From: Silanimonas sp965368785
GTDB taxonomy: Bacteria; Pseudomonadota; Gammaproteobacteria; Xanthomonadales; Xanthomonadaceae
Length of the DNA stretch: 64,000 nucleotides
Reading direction: 5' to 3'
NCBI GenBank assembly: GCA_965368785.1
Contig: CBDUOG010000001.1
Location: 51,487 to 115,486 of the forward strand
Below, piece by piece: positions 9,150-17,659 of this stretch; the stretch's first letter is position 1, and every line of letters begins with the position of its first letter. Both the position numbers and the translations under genes were made by a program. Under the pieces are notes generated by a model. It had not been told where the DNA came from. It saw only the letters and a program-made list of their open reading frames with translations, and searched no databases.

Positions 9150-10052
9150 TTAAGCCGACCGGCTGAGCAGCCACTGACCAATCAGCCAGCGCGATATCGA
9201 GATCGGCGGGGAGAGCCTGGGTAATAAATTTCCGCTGTCGTCATGCGTCTGATTATCCAGACTGGCTTGAATCTGATCCTTGGCAAACCAACGGGCCTCG
9301 GATATCTCTTCGCCGCAGCGTATTCGGGTTCCCTCCGATTCAGCGATAAACCCAACCATCAGGGATGCCGGAAACGGCCAGGGCTGCGAGGCACAGTAGC
9401 GAATTTGATCTAGAGCCAAACCGACCTCTTCGTCAACTTCGCGCCGCGCGGCGGCCTCGAACGATTCGGCGGGCTCTACGAATCCGGCCAGAACCGACCA
9501 CATATTCTCTGGCCAGTGCGCTTGTCTGCCGAGCAGCAACGAGTCGCCATGACCGACGGCAACAATAATTGCCGCATCGGTTCGAGGGTAGCTATCGGCG
9601 CCGCAACCGGCGCAATGCAGTAAATAGCCTGCGTGGCGAATGCTCTGGATATGTCCGCAGACCCCACAGAATTTATGTTGGCGATGCCAATGCAACAACG
9701 CGCGGGCCTGGGCGAATAGGGCTGAGTCGGTCGCCGACCATTGGGCCGCCGCGCTGCGCAGGTCCAGGCCGGACATCATCGGGTCGGTTTGCGCAATGAC
9801 GTGGGCAAACTGCGCCCGGCCGTCAAGCATGCCAAGAAATACGCAGTTCGAGCGCTCAGTTTCATCGAGCTGTTCGCCGGCGATGTAGGGCGGCGGCTGG
9901 TTGGGACCGACGCGCGCATTTAATCCTTCATCTAGCAGCAAAACGCGTGAATCGGACCAATAGGACGCTTGATCGAGAATATGTTCGCGCAGATGAGCCG
10001 AGCGATCGAACTGCCCGGGAACTTGAAATGCGAAGGGCTTACGCGCGCTCAA
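9150..10052 (-). CDS. nudC: NAD(+)/NADH diphosphatase NudC, acting also as RNA de-NADding enzyme
   Basis: Nudix hydrolase that splits NAD(H) to NMN(H) and AMP and, in E. coli, removes NAD caps from RNA. The 300-residue protein has an N-terminal domain, a four-Cys zinc site (CGVC ... CAGC, about residues 126-147), the Nudix box with REVDEEVG near residue 205, and SQPWPFPAS just after it, the motif that sets NudC apart from other Nudix enzymes. Its start codon overlaps the erpA stop by 4 bp, so it is translationally coupled. Confidence 0.95.
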   Translation of the reverse strand: MSARKPFAFQVPGQFDRSAHLREHILDQASYWSDSRVLLLDEGLNARVGPNQPPPYIAGEQLDETERSNCVFLGMLDGRAQFAHVIAQTDPMMSGLDLRSAAAQWSATDSALFAQARALLHWHRQHKFCGVCGHIQSIRHAGYLLHCAGCGADSYPRTDAAIIVAVGHGDSLLLGRQAHWPENMWSVLAGFVEPAESFEAAARREVDEEVGLALDQIRYCASQPWPFPASLMVGFIAESEGTRIRCGEEISEARWFAKDQIQASLDNQTHDDSGNLLPRLSPPISISRWLIGQWLLSRSA

Positions 10053-10408
10053 ACAGTAAAGCTGCTACCGCAACCGCATGTTGTTTTTGCATTGGGGTTG
10101 CGGATCACAAATTGTGCACCTTGCAGACTTTCGCGGTAGTCCACTTCAGCGCCCATTAAATACTGAAGGCTCAAGGGATCAACCAGTAGCGTGACCCCGT
10201 CGCGCTCGAGAGCAAAGTCATCATCGGCGCGATTTTCGTCAAACTCAAAGCCGTACTGAAAGCCCGAGCATCCACCACCGGAAATATACACGCGTAGTTT
10301 CAGCGCCTCATTGCCTTCATCGGCAATAAGACTGCGCACTTTGGCGGCAGCGGCGTCGGTAAAATTGAGCGGCGACTGCAGCTGATGGTAGGTGTTTTCG
10401 CTGTTCAT
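10049..10408 (-). CDS. erpA: Iron-sulfur cluster insertion protein ErpA
   Basis: A-type carrier that delivers Fe-S clusters to apo-enzymes such as IspG and respiratory complexes. 119 residues, with the three conserved ligands Cys47 (GGGCSGFQYGF), Cys111 and Cys113 (TTCGCGSS). It sits between bactofilin (40 bp upstream) and nudC (4-bp overlap). IscA is the close alternative, but the sequence type and the lack of isc genes nearby favour ErpA. Confidence 0.95.
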   Translation of the reverse strand: MNSENTYHQLQSPLNFTDAAAAKVRSLIADEGNEALKLRVYISGGGCSGFQYGFEFDENRADDDFALERDGVTLLVDPLSLQYLMGAEVDYRESLQGAQFVIRNPNAKTTCGCGSSFTV

Positions 10409-10428
10409 AAGTCTCTATTGGGGGCTGA

Positions 10429-10446
10429 GTCTTGGAGTTTCAAGAC
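10429..10446 (-). promoter_or_regulatory. Small inverted repeat between bactofilin and erpA
   Basis: GTCTTG (10429-10434), loop GAGTTT, CAAGAC (10441-10446): a 6-bp perfect stem in the 40-bp gap upstream of erpA. No T-run follows on the minus strand. It could be a regulator site or RNA-processing hairpin; chance is not excluded. Confidence 0.25.
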
Positions 10447-10448
10447 AG

Positions 10449-10871
10449 TTATCCCGCTGCCGGCTCCGCCTGCGGGCGTTCTGCGTGGATCAGGCGTCCG
10501 GTGATTTCGGCGCCGGCTTCCATTTGCAGGACTTTGTAATGAATATTGCCATTGACTCTGGCCGTGCTGGTCAATTCGACCCGTTCATCGGCGTATACGT
10601 CCCCGTTGATCTGGCCGGAGATAATGACAACCGGAACGCGAATCTCACCCTCGACACTCCCATCGGCGGCAATCGTAAGTACCGCAGATTCGCCTTCCTG
10701 AGCCAGCAATTGGCCCTTGATGATGCCTTCCACATAAAGGCCGCCGACAAATTCAATATTGCCGGTAAAGCTCGCGCCCGATCCGATCAATGTCTCGATT
10801 TTCTGGTTACTACGTCGTGAAATTTTCGACTTCTCGTTATTCAGGCCTAGCACGTGATACCTCTTTGACAA
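10449..10871 (-). CDS. Bactofilin (polymer-forming cytoskeletal protein)
   Basis: A 140-residue bactofilin. The central beta-helical DUF583 core (about residues 25-130) shows the repeating short strand pattern, e.g. SGASFTGNIEFVGGLYVEG, GSVEGEIR and INGDVYADERVEL. Disordered, charged tails flank it, as is usual. Bactofilins self-assemble into membrane-bound filaments that place cell-wall enzymes, and M23 endopeptidases are frequent partners; an M23 peptidase exists in this window but not beside it. The gene starts directly after the stop of the DUF6776 gene (no gap), so the two are very likely coupled. Confidence 0.93.
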   Translation of the reverse strand: MSKRYHVLGLNNEKSKISRRSNQKIETLIGSGASFTGNIEFVGGLYVEGIIKGQLLAQEGESAVLTIAADGSVEGEIRVPVVIISGQINGDVYADERVELTSTARVNGNIHYKVLQMEAGAEITGRLIHAERPQAEPAAG

Positions 10872-11597
10872 TTAGCGTGATGCGATTTGATCATTCCAGG
10901 GCAGCGTTTGCTCAATAACCCCGGATTTGCTGGATAGCTTAATTTTGACCCGCTGCGGTTTGAATCCCTTCGGCAGCATGATCGAACCTGTTAGCTGCTG
11001 GAAGTATCTGAAGGAAAACGCCTGTCCTGCTCCGATGGATTCGGGTACCAGTTTGTTCCAGCTTACAACCCGCAGGGTATCGCCACTGACGCCCTCCAGC
11101 TCAAAGCTCATGGTGCCCTGACTGGTGGCCGCGCGATTCAGGTTTTGAGTCAGTGTAACAGTGTATCGCCAGCTGCCTGCAGATTCGCGCTGAAAGCTGG
11201 CTTCGTGGACGCTCAGTCCTTTGCGTTGACCGGTGGCCCCAACCAGGCGTTCATAAAAAGCCACATCGGCGCGCAAGGCCGAAATCTCTTCATCGCGGGC
11301 AACCAGACTATCTTGCAGCGATTTATTCGCTTCTACAGTAATTTTGTCAGCGATGCGCAAATCGACAATTTGCTGCTCGAGCCTCTGCACATCTTTGCGA
11401 GTGAGCTTGAGCTCATCGCTTAAACTGGAAATCTCGCGCTTGTGTTCGGTGCGATTGGGGTCGGCCTGATCGGCTCCGGTTTGCCAACTGAACCATGATG
11501 CAGTTAGCAGGCTCACCAGCCATGCGACAGCAACCAGCGCGAGAACTAATGGCCGGTTGGGTTGGCGCTGAACAATGACAAATCGGGAACTGGACAC
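10872..11597 (-). CDS. DUF6776-type membrane-anchored coiled-coil protein
   Basis: A 241-residue protein with a single N-terminal membrane anchor at about residues 16-36, a periplasmic coiled coil over about 50-115 (dense in Glu, Lys, Leu, e.g. DVQRLEQQIVDL), and a beta-rich C-terminal domain. The type-II topology and zero-gap linkage to bactofilin suggest a partner that ties the bactofilin filament to the periplasm; this is inference. It opens the five-gene leftward cluster and is divergent from the DUF4126 gene 95 bp away. The biochemical role is unknown. Confidence 0.75.
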   Translation of the reverse strand: MSSSRFVIVQRQPNRPLVLALVAVAWLVSLLTASWFSWQTGADQADPNRTEHKREISSLSDELKLTRKDVQRLEQQIVDLRIADKITVEANKSLQDSLVARDEEISALRADVAFYERLVGATGQRKGLSVHEASFQRESAGSWRYTVTLTQNLNRAATSQGTMSFELEGVSGDTLRVVSWNKLVPESIGAGQAFSFRYFQQLTGSIMLPKGFKPQRVKIKLSSKSGVIEQTLPWNDQIASR

Positions 11598-11660
11598 GTA
11601 ATAAGCTCAGAGGAATGACTTCGTATAACCTTCAGCCGAGATTGGGTCAAGGCAGGCAAC

Positions 11661-11688
11661 TATACTGTAGAGAGGATTAACCGGAGGT
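11661..11688 (+). promoter_or_regulatory. Probable -10 box and strong ribosome-binding site before the DUF4126 gene
   Basis: TATACT at 11661-11666 fits a -10 element in the divergent intergenic region. A consensus GGAGGT at 11683-11688 lies 4 nt before the ATG at 11693 and fixes that start. No good -35 box is seen at the right distance. Confidence 0.4.
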
Positions 11689-11692
11689 ATTT

Positions 11693-12295
11693 ATGACCGA
11701 GGCACACCTATTTGCATTGGGTTTAGCGCTGGCCTGCCTGGCTGGTGTTCGTGTTTACCTTACCGTTTTTGGTCTGGGCCTTGCAGCTTGGCTGGGTTGG
11801 GTCGATTTACCCGCCAATTTGCAAGTGGTTAGTGACCCCTGGGTGCTTTGGACCGCAGGCGCGCTGACGGTAATTGAATTTGCCGCCGACAAAATTCCGG
11901 GAATCGACTCGGGCTGGGATCTAATCAATACCTTGGCGCGTGTGCCGGCGGGTGCTTTTCTGGCTAATGCCGCCATTGCGCCAACCGATGAGTGGAACGT
12001 GGGCGCTTTGGCGTTAGGAGGTACCGCAGCCTTGGCCATTCACACCCTCAAAAGCGGCGCGCGGGTGCTGATAAATCATTCGCCCGAGCCGGCAAGCAAT
12101 TTGGCCGCGTCGGTGGGCGAGGATATCCTGGCGATATCCACATTGAGCTTGGTGTACGCGCACCCATGGTGGGCGCTGGCTATTTTCCTCAGCGCATTTG
12201 TGGCTTTTGTACTGACTGTTGTGCTGCTGTTCCGGGGCGCGCGCGGCGTTTTACGGACGGTATTCTCGCCGCGTGTCTCCGAGCCGAAAATGTAA
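11693..12295 (+). CDS. DUF4126 family membrane protein
   Basis: A 200-residue polytopic protein with hydrophobic segments near residues 4-33, 48-65, about 85-130 and 150-185. Features of DUF4126 are the early GVRVYLTVFGLGLAAWLGW, then FAADKIPGIDSGWD and an SGARVLINHSPEPASNL stretch. The family is widespread and uncharacterised; the short loops suggest a small channel or transporter-like fold, but that is speculation. A consensus GGAGGT fixes the start. Confidence 0.82.
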   Translation: MTEAHLFALGLALACLAGVRVYLTVFGLGLAAWLGWVDLPANLQVVSDPWVLWTAGALTVIEFAADKIPGIDSGWDLINTLARVPAGAFLANAAIAPTDEWNVGALALGGTAALAIHTLKSGARVLINHSPEPASNLAASVGEDILAISTLSLVYAHPWWALAIFLSAFVAFVLTVVLLFRGARGVLRTVFSPRVSEPKM

Positions 12296-12338
12296 ACCTT
12301 TTTCAACTTAAACCATCACCCTGTATCGCTCAGGCATC

Positions 12339-12728
12339 ATGACTGGTTGTTTTTTGAGAAATCAAATTGTTTTGAGTGGCTGCGCCGAAAACTACCCGGC
12401 TTTAACCGAATCCGCTAGCCTCCGGGCTGCGCGTCAGGTCTGTATCCGGGTGAACCGGATGAGATCCGGTGTCTGGGATATCAACACCTTGGCCTGGCTG
12501 GGCGAATGTCTGGCACCGCTCTGCGCTGCGCTTAGCCAAGAAGGACATGCAGTGATTGCGGTAGAGTTAGGCGCGATGCGCGAACACATAAATGTGTGCC
12601 TGGAGCGCCAGCGATTGCCCGATCTGGCGCAGGGCGCAAGAATCTACCAGTGCACGCTGTTGGTTGAGTTGGCCCTGAGTAGCGGCCAGCCGGTGGCCTG
12701 TATACCGACTGATGGCGCAGCGCAATAA
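12339..12728 (+). CDS. Hypothetical protein, possible coding region
   Basis: An open frame of 129 codons, 43 bp after the DUF4126 gene and in the same direction. I do not recognise the family. The first 25-30 codons are AT-rich and Cys-rich; from about residue 28 on, codon choice resembles the neighbouring genes, so the true start may be inside, for example the Met at residue 41 (MRSGVWDINTLAWLGECL). The alternating hydrophobic pattern that follows (HAVIAVELGAM ... IYQCTLLVELAL) could be a small alpha/beta domain, possibly STAS-like, but this is weak. No clear ribosome-binding site. Confidence 0.45.
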   Translation: MTGCFLRNQIVLSGCAENYPALTESASLRAARQVCIRVNRMRSGVWDINTLAWLGECLAPLCAALSQEGHAVIAVELGAMREHINVCLERQRLPDLAQGARIYQCTLLVELALSSGQPVACIPTDGAAQ

Positions 12729-12877
12729 AAATTGTCAATAATTCAGATTTTGTGTCTGCTGACGCTATGATGTATTCCAAAGTGGCCTGAGATTTAGCGA
12801 TTAACGTTTCAGTCTTCATGCTCTCCACACTTTTCCTTTGCCAAACTCCGGCGATGCTCCATTGCGATAAATAATTT

Positions 12878-14926
12878 ATGTCCTTGCTTAGTTCGCGTCT
12901 TTATCTGCTGTCAGCCCAAAAAGATCGAGCGGCCAAGCTTGGCTCCTTGCTGAGTACGCACGGCTTTGAGGTCGAAACACTGTCCGAAAAAGCCGAGTTT
13001 CTTGAGCTGCTCGGGGCCTTGCCGGCTGACATCGTGGTTATTGACGAAGATTTTTCTGCGGAAATCGCCGAGATCACTGCCGGCATCGGTCCTATTCGCG
13101 GCAACGCGAACCAGCCACTGTCGGTAGTCATGATTGGTCACACCAATGGTGACGAAGTGGCATCGAAGATCAGTGCCAAACGTGCTGGAATTGACCTTTT
13201 TGTCTCGGCACAGTTGGAACTTGAAACGATCGCGCTGAAGATTCGCGCTCAGTTTTCAAGCGGGCAAGACGCGCCCTACCGGGTATTAATTGCCGAAGAT
13301 GATCGAAGTCAGGCGATGTTCGCTGAAAGCGTTCTGCGGGGCGCAGGTATGGAAACCCAAATAGAGCTCGAGGCGCTTAATGTGTTGCCCGCTCTTTCAA
13401 AGTTCAAACCTGATTTGATTTTGATGGACTTACACATGCCTTCTGCAACGGGCACCGAGCTGACTTCGTTGATTCGTGAAAGCGAAGAATTTGTGCACAT
13501 CCCCATTGTGTTTTTGTCGGGTGAGGTCGATCCGGATGCGCAGTTTGAGGCGCTTGATGCCGGCGGCGATGATTTTCATTCCAAACCAATCCGGCCAAAG
13601 CACTTGATCGCCAGCGTCAAAAGTCGGATTCGTCGCTATCGCGCCCGTGGCATCGCGCAACGCGCCGCTCCACCCAGCGAAGGCCTGTTGACCCGTGCAA
13701 TATTCATTGACCAGCTCGACGGCATCGTGCAAAGCGCGGACGAGCGGCGTCACGGAGCGTTGTTTTTCCTGGATCTGGAGAATGTGGCCAGCCTGCGCGA
13801 AAAACTGGCGCTCAGCGCCTTTGAGCGCGCTCATGTAGCGATCCAGGAGGCGCTATTGGCATTAAAGCCGAACATGAGCCTATGCCGATTCGCGGACGGC
13901 GGTTTTCTGGTTTTGATGCGCGATTGCCCGAAAGACCGGGCCATAGAAGAGGGTCGCGAACTGCGTCAAGCGATATCCGCGCGCCCCATTTCGATTGATG
14001 GCCAGAGCATTAACTTGCTGTGTTCGGTGGGTGTGTGCGATTTGCGCCATAAGCTGGAAAACTCCGGTTCGCTGCTTAATATGGTTGAGCGTTTAGCGCG
14101 CGAAGCGCGGCGTGACAAGGAACGTATCAAAGAATTCGTGCCGCTCGACGCCATTGAGTTAGCGCGCCAGGAGGCTTTGGTTGAGGATATGCGCAATGCG
14201 ATGGGTGAGGGCCGCTTGTCGCTGCTGTTCCAGCCGATTGTTGCGGTTGCCGGTGGCGATGCGTCTCAATATCAGACGCTTGTTCGAATGGATTCCGAAA
14301 TATCCGGTCGACTCACCGCAGCTGAAATTGTTCCAGCTGCCGAGCGCAGTGGGTTCATTGTAGAAGTGGATCGTTGGGTTTTAACCGAGTCGATGGCGCA
14401 TATCCGTCAAGCCAAGGATCAAGGCCAGCAGATGCGTTTGTTTATCACCCAATCGCCGAAGACCCTAGCTCAACGCGATCAGGCGGATTGGCTCAGTGCC
14501 CAGTTGGAGCGGCACCAGATTGATGGTTCCTCACTGGTGCTGGAGATCCGGTTTGATGACGCGGCGATGCATATTGGTACGCTTAAAGGATTCTGCGCCC
14601 AGATGCTGCCATCCGGGGTTGAATTTTGCCTCGCCCAATGCAGTGCCGGGCCTGACCTGGACTCTCTGATCGGCCAGTTGCCGTTGAAGATGATCAAGCT
14701 TTCTCAACGCTACTCGGCGAGCGAAATGGACAGTAATCAGGCTAGCGAGGTGCGGCAGATGATCGATCAGGCGCACGCCAGAGATCTGCAGGTAATTGGT
14801 CCCGGTGTGGAAAATGCGCAAAGTGCGGCAACGCTTTGGATGAGCGGAATCGATTTCATTCAGGGCAATTTGGTGCAGCGGGCGGACACAAAGCTGAATT
14901 TTGACTTCCACCAAGCCATACTATGA
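12878..14926 (+). CDS. Response regulator with degenerate GGDEF and EAL domains
   Basis: A 682-residue protein. Residues 1-120 form a divergent receiver-like domain; 131-250 a canonical receiver with acidic pocket IAEDD and phospho-acceptor Asp184 (LILMDLHMP); 265-425 a GGDEF-like domain with RFADGGFLVL instead of GGDEF; 430-682 an EAL-like domain. In the EAL part the signature Glu-Ala-Leu is Gln466-Thr467-Leu468, the DDFG-type metal site reads CLAQCSAG, and the later Glu is replaced (IGPGVE). Both diguanylate cyclase and phosphodiesterase activity should be lost; a FimX-like effector role is possible. No ribosome-binding site is seen. It ends 3 bp before the hybrid kinase, which implies a shared pathway. 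Confidence 0.85.
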   Translation: MSLLSSRLYLLSAQKDRAAKLGSLLSTHGFEVETLSEKAEFLELLGALPADIVVIDEDFSAEIAEITAGIGPIRGNANQPLSVVMIGHTNGDEVASKISAKRAGIDLFVSAQLELETIALKIRAQFSSGQDAPYRVLIAEDDRSQAMFAESVLRGAGMETQIELEALNVLPALSKFKPDLILMDLHMPSATGTELTSLIRESEEFVHIPIVFLSGEVDPDAQFEALDAGGDDFHSKPIRPKHLIASVKSRIRRYRARGIAQRAAPPSEGLLTRAIFIDQLDGIVQSADERRHGALFFLDLENVASLREKLALSAFERAHVAIQEALLALKPNMSLCRFADGGFLVLMRDCPKDRAIEEGRELRQAISARPISIDGQSINLLCSVGVCDLRHKLENSGSLLNMVERLAREARRDKERIKEFVPLDAIELARQEALVEDMRNAMGEGRLSLLFQPIVAVAGGDASQYQTLVRMDSEISGRLTAAEIVPAAERSGFIVEVDRWVLTESMAHIRQAKDQGQQMRLFITQSPKTLAQRDQADWLSAQLERHQIDGSSLVLEIRFDDAAMHIGTLKGFCAQMLPSGVEFCLAQCSAGPDLDSLIGQLPLKMIKLSQRYSASEMDSNQASEVRQMIDQAHARDLQVIGPGVENAQSAATLWMSGIDFIQGNLVQRADTKLNFDFHQAIL

Positions 14927-14929
14927 CGC

Positions 14930-17410
14930 ATGTCGGCAAACATAACGCCTAATGCGCTAAAGATCGCCCAGCTCGCGCTGGCCGCCAGTTTTGGAGCATT
15001 GCTGGCACTGTTCGCTGCCGATGCGCTCAAAGACCACGCTTTGATGGTTGTCGGCATCATCTCTGGCCTGTTGGCCACTATTGCGTTGGTGCTATTCGTC
15101 GTCGGATTCCGGCAACGTGCGGCGCTTCGGCATGAGGCGCAAATTCAGGCCGAAGATCGGCACGAACTCCTGCAGTCGATGGAACGCGAGCTGGAAAAGC
15201 ATCGCAAACTCGAAGTGGAGTTATCCGAAGCTAAGCGCGCTATCGAATCAGCGATGATGGCCAAGGGCGAGTTTCTGGCGACCATGAGCCACGAGATCCG
15301 CACCCCCCTGAACGGCATATTGCCGATGCTCGATTTGCTGCTGAACGCCAGGCTCGCGCCCGAGCATCAAGACCTGGTGCGCACCGCTCACGGATCGGCC
15401 CGGCAGATGCTGCGTATCGTCGATGACATTTTGGATTACTCCAAACTGGAAGCAAACAAAGTTGAGCTCGAGACGACCGCGTTTAATTTGCGTGAGGTTG
15501 TTGAGTCGGTGATGCACCTGATGCAAAAGCCGGCAGAGAACAAAGGCCTACTGCTAAATCTAAACTTGGAGCCGAGCGTGCGTTTGGCGGTTCGTGGTGA
15601 TCCGACCCGTTTGCGTCAGGTGTTGACCAACCTGTTGAGCAATGCCGTTAAGTTCACTCAGCGCGGAAAAATTGTCGTCAATGTGCGCCGCTTAGGCGAA
15701 ACCCGACTGCAACATCGCTTACGATTTGAGGTGGTGGATAGCGGCATCGGCATCCCCACAGAAAAGCAAAGTCAGCTATTTAATCCGTTTACTCAGGCCG
15801 ATACCTCAACCACGCGTCTGTATGGTGGCACCGGCCTGGGCTTGGTTATTTGTCGGCGCATTACCGAATTGATGGGTGGCACGATCGGCGTTACCTCATC
15901 GCAAGGTCGGGGCTCAACGTTCTGGTTCGAGATTCCGCTGCTCAAGGCCGTCGGCGATTTGCCAGCCGGCAAAAAAGAGCTTGATGGCGCCAGGTTGCTG
16001 TTAATTTCAGCCGACACTGTTTTTTGCGAGCGATTCCAGTACGCCACTGCCAACTGGGGCGTGCGTTGTTTGCAGGTCGCCAATATCGCCGAAGCGCTGC
16101 ACACCATGCGCAGCGCAACGGCCCGACCAAACGATGGCTTTGATATGGTCGTCGCCGATCTCGATGGCGGCGTCAGTTTGCCCCCCCTGCTGCGCAGTCT
16201 TTCGCGCTCTGCTGAGTTGTTGGATACGCGAATTCTCGCGCTTTTCGGCAGCAATGGTGAACCCAGAGATATCGTCTGGAAAGGCCCGATGTCTTCGGTA
16301 CCGCGTTCATTGGCAGCCAATGAATTACGTAAAGTGGCGCTTGAGCTATTGGCCCAACTTCCGGAATCCGATGAAGAAGAGGGTGAGTCGCGTAGCGGTG
16401 AGTCTGCTACTGCGATCAGCGCTCTTGATGGCACACCGTTGAGCGGACTAGGCCGTCGCGCCCGGGTCTTGCTGGTCGAAGACAACCCGGTGAATTTAAT
16501 GGTGGCGCAGAAACTCATCGGTCTGATGGGCTTGCACGTCGACAGTGCAGGCGATGGTGTGCGTGCGCTGGAGCGAATGACGGTTGGCGGATTGGATTTG
16601 GTGCTCATGGATTGCCAGATGCCGGTCAAAGACGGGTACACGGCAACCACCGAGTGGCGAAATTATGAGGCCGAGCGGGGTTTGCCGCGCTTGCCGATTA
16701 TTGCGATGACGGCTAATGCGATGGCCGGTGATCGACAAAAGTGTATCGAAGCCGGCATGGATGACTACGTCGCAAAACCGATTGACCGATTGCAGCTTGA
16801 AGCAGTGATGACTAAATGGCTGCAGCGCGCAGATATGAAGCGCATCGTGATGGCCAGCCGGGCGATGGCCAAAAATGTATTTCCGCCGGACAAAGACGCT
16901 GCAAGCGAAGCTCAGCTTGCGGAAGTGCCGCCGCCAACGGTCGACGATGCGCCGGTGCCCGATGTCCACGCCAACAACAGCAATTCATTTAGTAATTTTC
17001 TGCAGACCAAGGCGAGTATTGCCAGTCGCTTCAAGCAGGAGCCGACGCCGGATATCAGCCCGAGCCCTCAAGTCATTGATGGCGGGGTACTTAATGAATT
17101 GAAAGAGGTCATGGGTTCGGATTATCTGAAACTAATTCGCGTGTTTTTGGAAGACGCCCCCATCCATATTGCGCGCCTGGAAGAAGCGGTTAGTAGCAAT
17201 CAACATAGTGGATTGATCGCCCCGGCACATACGCTTAAATCGGCCAGTGCGAATCTAGGCGCAATTGCCTTATCCGAGGCGGCAGCCAAACTGGAAATCG
17301 GCGCGAAACAGGGCATGTTGTCGCGTCCGGCGGTTGCGGTTGCGGTTATTGACGCCGAGTTCCGCCGCGCGCGGATGCTACTTGAAAAGCTGCTCAACGA
17401 GCCGGGCTAG
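14930..17410 (+). CDS. BarA-like hybrid sensor histidine kinase with receiver and HPt domains
   Basis: An 826-residue kinase. Two membrane helices lie at about residues 12-31 and 38-59 with almost no periplasmic loop, followed by a coiled coil, HisKA with phospho-His121 (MSHEIRTPLNG), HATPase_c (ATP lid GGTGLGLVICRRI), a divergent receiver-like domain at about 355-490, a true receiver with VEDNPVN and phospho-acceptor Asp561, and a C-terminal HPt with His767 (AHTLKSASANLG). The multistep relay could pass phosphate to the receiver of the upstream gene product, 3 bp away. It lacks PAS, HAMP and a large sensor domain, so the signal may be membrane-derived or internal. Confidence 0.92.
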   Translation: MSANITPNALKIAQLALAASFGALLALFAADALKDHALMVVGIISGLLATIALVLFVVGFRQRAALRHEAQIQAEDRHELLQSMERELEKHRKLEVELSEAKRAIESAMMAKGEFLATMSHEIRTPLNGILPMLDLLLNARLAPEHQDLVRTAHGSARQMLRIVDDILDYSKLEANKVELETTAFNLREVVESVMHLMQKPAENKGLLLNLNLEPSVRLAVRGDPTRLRQVLTNLLSNAVKFTQRGKIVVNVRRLGETRLQHRLRFEVVDSGIGIPTEKQSQLFNPFTQADTSTTRLYGGTGLGLVICRRITELMGGTIGVTSSQGRGSTFWFEIPLLKAVGDLPAGKKELDGARLLLISADTVFCERFQYATANWGVRCLQVANIAEALHTMRSATARPNDGFDMVVADLDGGVSLPPLLRSLSRSAELLDTRILALFGSNGEPRDIVWKGPMSSVPRSLAANELRKVALELLAQLPESDEEEGESRSGESATAISALDGTPLSGLGRRARVLLVEDNPVNLMVAQKLIGLMGLHVDSAGDGVRALERMTVGGLDLVLMDCQMPVKDGYTATTEWRNYEAERGLPRLPIIAMTANAMAGDRQKCIEAGMDDYVAKPIDRLQLEAVMTKWLQRADMKRIVMASRAMAKNVFPPDKDAASEAQLAEVPPPTVDDAPVPDVHANNSNSFSNFLQTKASIASRFKQEPTPDISPSPQVIDGGVLNELKEVMGSDYLKLIRVFLEDAPIHIARLEEAVSSNQHSGLIAPAHTLKSASANLGAIALSEAAAKLEIGAKQGMLSRPAVAVAVIDAEFRRARMLLEKLLNEPG

Positions 17411-17419
17411 ACAAGGTTC

Positions 17420-17650
17420 TTAAACCTTGGTCTGCAGATAAGCTGCTTCACCCAAACGTTCAATCAGGCTGAGCTACGTTTCGATCCAGTCGATGTGTTC
17501 TTCTTCGGACTCAAGAATGTTTTCGAAGAGCTCGCGCGACGTGTAGTCAGCGGCTTCTTCACAATAGGCGATTCCCGCTTTCAGGTCCCGCAACGCGGCG
17601 AGCCTCATTTTCAAATCCCAGACCACAGCTTCTTTCGGCGAAATGATTGT
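17420..17650 (-). pseudogene. bfr: Bacterioferritin C-terminal remnant
   Basis: Reading leftward, the sequence encodes MRLAALRDLKAGIAYCEEAA then DYTSRELFENILESEEEH, IDWIET, a TAG stop, then LSLIERLGEAAYLQ and a normal TAA at 17420-17422. This is the last two helices of a bacterioferritin, including the Glu-x-x-His ferroxidase pair (EEEH). The TAG stands where bacterioferritins usually have Gln after ET, so it looks like a single CAG-to-TAG change. The first two helices and the start are absent: the place where they should lie is the rppH gene. No functional four-helix ferritin can come from this. The remnant is a deletion relic. Confidence 0.8.
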
Positions 17651-17659
17651 CAATAAGAT

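Noticed and set aside
10392..10820. Forward open frame of 142 codons across bactofilin
   Set aside because: Opposite a clear bactofilin gene; start lies inside the erpA leader and no ribosome-binding site is visible.
12878..14926. Active diguanylate cyclase or phosphodiesterase
   Set aside because: GGDEF, EAL and DDFG-type residues are all changed, so catalytic activity is not expected.
15793..16650. Antisense open frame of 285 codons inside the hybrid kinase gene
   Set aside because: It lies opposite a well-supported kinase, has no recognisable domain and a Ser/Pro/Arg-rich composition typical of shadow frames in moderately GC-rich DNA.
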